Part shown: positions 59,585 to 64,000 of the stretch, one piece after another
Position numbering within the stretch: position 1 is the first letter of the stretch
Layout: each line of letters begins with the position of its first letter
Origin: Larix kaempferi
Lineage: Eukaryota > Streptophyta > Pinopsida > Pinales > Pinaceae
Direction: 5' to 3'
Assembly (NCBI GenBank): GCA_027924585.1
Contig: BSBM01000232.1
Span: 31,023,001-31,087,000 of the forward strand
DNA length: 64,000 bases
Program-made: the position numbers and the translations under genes
The notes under the pieces: generated by a model
Seen by the model: only the letters and a program-made list of their open reading frames with translations
Told to the model about the DNA's origin: nothing
Database searches by the model: none

Positions 59585-60720
59585 CCTTTCGAGGAGGGTC
59601 CTATCAAGCTTGTCTCGGAAAATACTCAAACTTTATTTTGAGGTAGAGGTTTGGTTAGTACATCAGTAACTTGTTCACTTGAGGTAAAGGTTTGGTTAGT
59701 ATATCGACAACTTGTTACAAATTCGAACTTTATAGTTCCTTTCTGCACCATATCTTGTTAGATCTCTAAGTGCTTTGACTTATCATGGAACACTGGATTC
59801 TCTGCCATCTTGATACAACTTTGTTTGTCTCATAGGATCACAGTTAGGTCTATCTCTAAGTCAAGCAATCTTGAATCCATACTTCTTCACAACTAGCAGA
59901 GCAAGTAGCCATATATTCCGCTTGTGTTGAGAGCTACACTAGACTGCTTCCTGCTAAACCACAAGATCATGGCTGATCCCAGACAATAACATCCTCTCGG
60001 TGTGCTCTTCCTATCTGACACACTTTCTGCTCAATCAAAATCTGTGTAGCCATCTGAATTCATGATCTCCAAGATAGCATAGATCAAAGTCTATCGTATC
60101 CTTTAGGTACCTCATCACATGCTTTGCAACTATCAGGTGAACACATCTAGTTTTCACTAGATACTGACTCAAGGTATTCACAACAAAGCATATATTTGAC
60201 CTAGTATTCGTTTGATACATCAATGACCCAATAATTGTTTTGTATAGAGTTATATCCACTAACTCTGATGAGTCATCCGCTAACAGCCTCAAGTTGGAAT
60301 CCGTGAGAGTGGCCATTCCAACACATCAAGTCTTCTCAAGATTTCTTAGCATACTTTCCCTGGTTGAGAAAGATTCCTTACGAGCCTTGCCATACTTCCA
60401 GACCTAGGAAGTAATGCATCAATCCGAGATCTTTCATTTTCATTTCTGCAACCATCTTCTTCTATGCCATCTCTCGTCAGATGGGTCTACTGATATGAGC
60501 CTCAATGTCATTTGAACTCTGTGGTGAGTTCATTCTTGCATCCATGTCATCTGTGTATAGAAACCATATTAAACCTTGTAGCAAAGGTTGAGATCCACAT
60601 CACCCATGGTGATCATTAAACTCATCAAATTACTATCGATCCTGAGTACCCATACAGAACCTGATTCACACTTCTTCTTTAATTACACCATTAAGAGAAT
60701 GGTCTTATCTAGCCACTTGG
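59585..60720 (-). pseudogene. C3 copia reverse transcriptase (C-terminal half) and RNase H, heavily decayed
   Basis: On the minus strand, readable pieces in order: a worn region where the YxDD block should be (about 60540-60600), then LGLMHYFLGLEVWQ and GIFLNQGKYA (about 60345-60430). The open frame 60316-60035 has TLYKTIIGSLMYQTNTRSNI and NTLSQYLVKTRCVHLIVAKH (RNase H connection), followed by broken text with STQAEYMATCSASCEEVWI (about 59890-59945) and a terminal KFEYF-like piece near 59610-59640. These align one for one with the C2 protein. Stops and frameshifts are more frequent than in C2, although the C3 LTR pair is less diverged, so its coding region may have been damaged before this insertion. 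Confidence 0.85.
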
Positions 60721-63355
60721 AGCAAACATCTTGTCATGATTCTCTTCCTCTTTCTAAGAGAATCTTCTAGCCACGAGCCTTCTATATTTTGTTTGATTTG
60801 TAAATCTTCTTGTTGAACATCCATCACTTGTTCAGTGTTCATCATTCTTCATGATCTTTCCTACAAATCAAAATTAAGTACATGATTAGTAATACTTCAT
60901 AATCATGAAATCATGTTGACATGATAACCTATTATGCATACAGATATCATTTACACAGTTATACAACTATCTTGACCAATACTTTGGCACAACACTTTTC
61001 CATATCCTGTATGCATACAGTGGCTATCTAGATGCCTTCCATCTCTACCAGAACATACTATCGAGAATGTGCATAGCTCTCAGCATGTCAGCAAAGAGGT
61101 TTCATTCTAGACAAGCAACAATGGAATGTTTGTCCAACTTACCAATCATATGCATATTAGTAGTATACTGTTCAATGCTCTATGAATGTTTACACTCAAC
61201 ATGATATATTCTAGGAATACAAATATGCATACAACCTATTACAAGCAATATCATTTACTATTTCAAATAACAACTCAAATACTTATCTTTTATGTTTGTG
61301 TGGTTGCCTCCCGCTTGATCTTCTAAATGTCTTTTGAACTTCTATTCATTCTGTACCACCGTGCATGCTCAAGTGTGCACTAGTGTTATCCTCATGATCT
61401 CATACACAAACATACATTCATTAGTATATTATAAGTATTATAAAAACATTATAATTCTAAATAATCTTGAATATGTATAGTCATGATCATAGATAATAAA
61501 CATTAGTATTCAAGGTTTCAGGGAAGTCTTCTTTTACTCATGCATATCATCAATCAAGATAAAAGACATAATATGCATAAACCCTTGATAACTTACATTT
61601 ATAACTTTATGAATAAGCATAACCAATAATACCAAGTATACTTATATAAGGGATCCTAACACAAGGTAAGATTCTAACTTGATATAGGAAAACATACTCG
61701 GATTAGTATACCTGCTTAGTTATGTCTAACATACCTAATCAATATCTTCTTTGTTCTCTTCAATGATTTAGAGATTCTGTGCTGAAACCTGCATATCTCA
61801 TAATAGAACAAAGTCATACATACCTCGTAAGTAGAACAAAGATTATGGAGGAGTCTTTGTCTTCATGTTGTCATGGTCATGTAGCTTGATTTGTCTTTCG
61901 TGATGTACTTGTATCTTGTTAGCAGACAACATCAACCTCATACAACACCACAGTGCATTAGTACAACCATATAACCCTAATCAATGAATGTCTTCTATCA
62001 TTCACATGCATTCATACTTTTATTAGGATGATAAGACAATTCTAACATTAATCGAGATTGTACTAACCTAAATAATATGAAGACAAACATATTATGAACT
62101 TAATCAAGAATCAGATTTCAAGACATACCTGTATCTCCTTAAGTCATATCTGTCGAGATTTCTTGTAGTCTTCTTATCTAAGGCCTTAGCCTCAACTCCC
62201 CCTGAAACTGGATCTGGAGCTCCATTAGGGTTTGTTAGAGAAACCCTAAAGATTCAATCTTTGACTTTCACACTTCTGAATGGATGGATAAATGTGTCTC
62301 GTTAAGCTGATCAAACTTCAATACTTCAATTTTGAAATCTCCAAAATTTGACCCCTCAAAATTGCCTTTGAAACTTCTGGATCTTCTGGACAGGATCCCG
62401 AACCAGGGTTTGATGGATCCCACCCTTCTTCCCAATCAAAAGGTTTGATCCAAAGCTCTAAGCTCTTATTTTTCTGAGGAGCTTTCAGCCATGGTCACAG
62501 ACTTCAGAAATTCCAACTTTTGTAGAAGCCCTAATTTTCACCTTTCCGATCAAAATCCGGAACTAGGGTTTGATCAAGCCCACTCTTCTGCCAACCAAAA
62601 ATTATGATCCTGGTCTCTAAATTTCTATTTTGATGAGTAGCATCCAGCTGTGGTCTCCTATTATAGAAATTCCAACTTTCTCCAAAACCCTAAATTCCGG
62701 AAGCCATGAATGAATGTGCTAAAAAATAATTATGTTTTGACAGAAATATGTACCTGATTGTTTCTGCTGTAACTCCACAATTTTCGATCCATAGGGTCTG
62801 AATTTTTTTTTTGTGGTATCCTGAACTGTCATCTTTCCATCCCGATAAGTCTAAACTCAATTGGATTCTCTGAGAGAGAGTTATGCCAAGTGTCACAACG
62901 TGATCTGTTTATGGGATAAAACAGGAGAGCGAACTTGTACGGCGTGCCACATGTCACTGGTTCAACTTCGGCCTATGAAAACGTTTCTTGAGATAGTATA
63001 GACTATGAACTACCTGTCACATTTTACGAAATTTCATTTGGAGCTTCCTAGCCCAATTTATGACCTTTTTTCCCAGGTCGCTTGATTTTGACTGAGATAT
63101 GGAAGAGGCAGAAACTCTAACTTGTATTGATCATAACTCACAAAGTACAATGAATCGGAGGGTGCCCTTTGGACACAAGGTACATGGGGATGTTTTCTAC
63201 GACCTGTAAACGTTTTAGATCCTGAAACTTTGCAAAAATGGATTTATAGCAAAAGTTCCACGATGACGGGTTTTTTCTATATAAAACCCAAACCTTCAAA
63301 TTGTCTCAAGTGAAGCAAGTGTCGTAAGTGCCATACATTGCCTTCCTTCAGGTTA
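60721..63355 (-). other. C3 long leader without gag, protease or integrase
   Basis: Aligns with the C2 leader on the opposite strand, for example near 60990-61130 with C2 39660-39830, and next to the PBS (AGCTAACCTGAAGGAAGGCA). No coding motif found. A few short frames, such as 62690-62896, are without motifs. Confidence 0.75.
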
Positions 63356-63367
63356 GCTATGATACCA
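63356..63367 (-). other. C3 primer-binding site (initiator Met tRNA, one mismatch)
   Basis: The minus strand reads TGGTATCATAGC, one base from TGGTATCAGAGC, directly next to the LTR. Confidence 0.9.
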
Positions 63368-63973
63368 TGTTAAGATTCAATATGATAAGATAGAAAGTAT
63401 CAACATTCCATTCCATTTCACAATGATAGCATATACAAGATCACTGAAGAAACAACAAGCATAGCATAAATACAAGAGACACAGATTTATCCTGGGAAAC
63501 CCTCATGGGGTAGAAAACCCAACAAAGCTTCCTGAATATAGATGACCAGCAATATACAAAGATGCAAACCAAAGACATGATCTCCTCCTCCTCCATAGCA
63601 GACCTCTCTCTCACAAGTGCGCTACATTTCAAGTGAGGGAAGTGTGTGTATAATGAGGAACACACCTCCTCTATTTATACACATCTCCGACTTGTACTTT
63701 ATAATAACTAGGTCAGCCCCAACTTTACCACTGGGTTAAACACCCCACTACAACTGACTGGGCCGACCCCACTAGGGTGGTCTAACAACCCTTTGACCCA
63801 CATAACACATACAGGGCCGACCTCCACTAGGGAAGTCTAATAACCCAAGTTACCACATTCCGACTGAGGAATAAACATCTTCGGATATACAATAAGATCT
63901 TCACGGAGGAATGAAACATCTCCGGAATAATAAAGTACAAATATAATATTCTTAGAAGTTACAATATTCAACA
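63368..63973 (-). repeat. C3 5' LTR (606 bp)
   Basis: Pairs with 57152-57757; minus-strand TATA box GTATAAATAG at 63671-63680. Followed by TGATG and the resumed G4 LTR (63974-64000). Confidence 0.95.
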
Positions 63974-64000
63974 TGATGTGTGTGTGGATAGAGTATCAAT

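Larger units (their letters stand above)
57152..63973 (-). mobile_element. C3: non-autonomous Ty1/copia element, 6.8 kb, minus strand
   Basis: LTRs 57152-57757 and 63368-63973 (606 bp each), perfect TGATG duplications, PBS and PPT. About 19 substitutions between LTRs by my count (about 3 percent), the lowest of the pairs here. Minus-strand order: long leader, partial reverse transcriptase and RNase H, then a tandem-repeat-rich 3' region. Gag, protease and integrase are absent, as in C2, and the leader aligns with that of C2. It is inserted in the 3' LTR of G4. Confidence 0.93.

Overview
The window looks like intergenic DNA from a large-genome vascular plant. I found no bacterial signals (operons, Shine-Dalgarno sites, CRISPR) and no recognisable host gene. 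Almost every stretch belongs to LTR retrotransposons, each with one or more of: TG...CA LTR ends, plant tRNA primer-binding sites (PBS), polypurine tracts (PPT), 5-bp target-site duplications (TSDs) and decayed Ty1/copia or Ty3/gypsy proteins. Several elements have LTR pairs 3-8 percent diverged and still near full length. That would suit a slow-turnover genome such as a gymnosperm, but the species assignment is only an inference.

Layout by nesting. (1) G1, a plus-strand Ty3/gypsy element, spans 17927-44415 and is the host of the left two thirds. Its 5' LTR is broken by C1, a minus-strand copia that runs off the left edge (1-2387 plus 16931-17926). The C1 leader was hit by G2, a 14.5-kb minus-strand Tat-like gypsy (2388-16930, TSD AGAAC), and the G2 gag was hit by solo LTR S1 (12706-13448, TSD CTCCC). 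G1 also carries R3, a 9.3-kb minus-strand element with poorly recognisable proteins (25178-34467, TSD AAGTT). R3 contains solo LTR S2 (28617-30296, TSD CGCTC). G1 further carries C2, a plus-strand copia (36610-43518, TSD CTTAC), and an unclassified 1.9-kb insert (about 21697-23589). (2) After about 1.1 kb of unclassified DNA (44416-45527) comes G4, a 5'-truncated plus-strand chromovirus. Its integrase is split by G3 (46478-55300, TSD CCGGT/CCAGT) and its 3' LTR is split by C3, a minus-strand copia (57152-63973, TSD TGATG). The G4 LTR resumes at 63974 and leaves the window.

Nothing here appears able to move by itself. Every coding region has stops, frameshifts or missing domains. The most informative points are: an antisense plant-mobile-domain-like reading frame with a possible intron in G2; a copia family (C2, C3) in which two independently inserted copies both lack gag, protease and integrase; the long, poorly recognised reading frame of R3 with a degenerate LLDD reverse transcriptase; a long unknown sense frame in G1; and a tandem-repeat, hairpin-rich leader in G3. 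LTR divergence counted by eye agrees with the nesting order (C3 about 3 percent, C2 about 4 percent, G1 about 8 percent).
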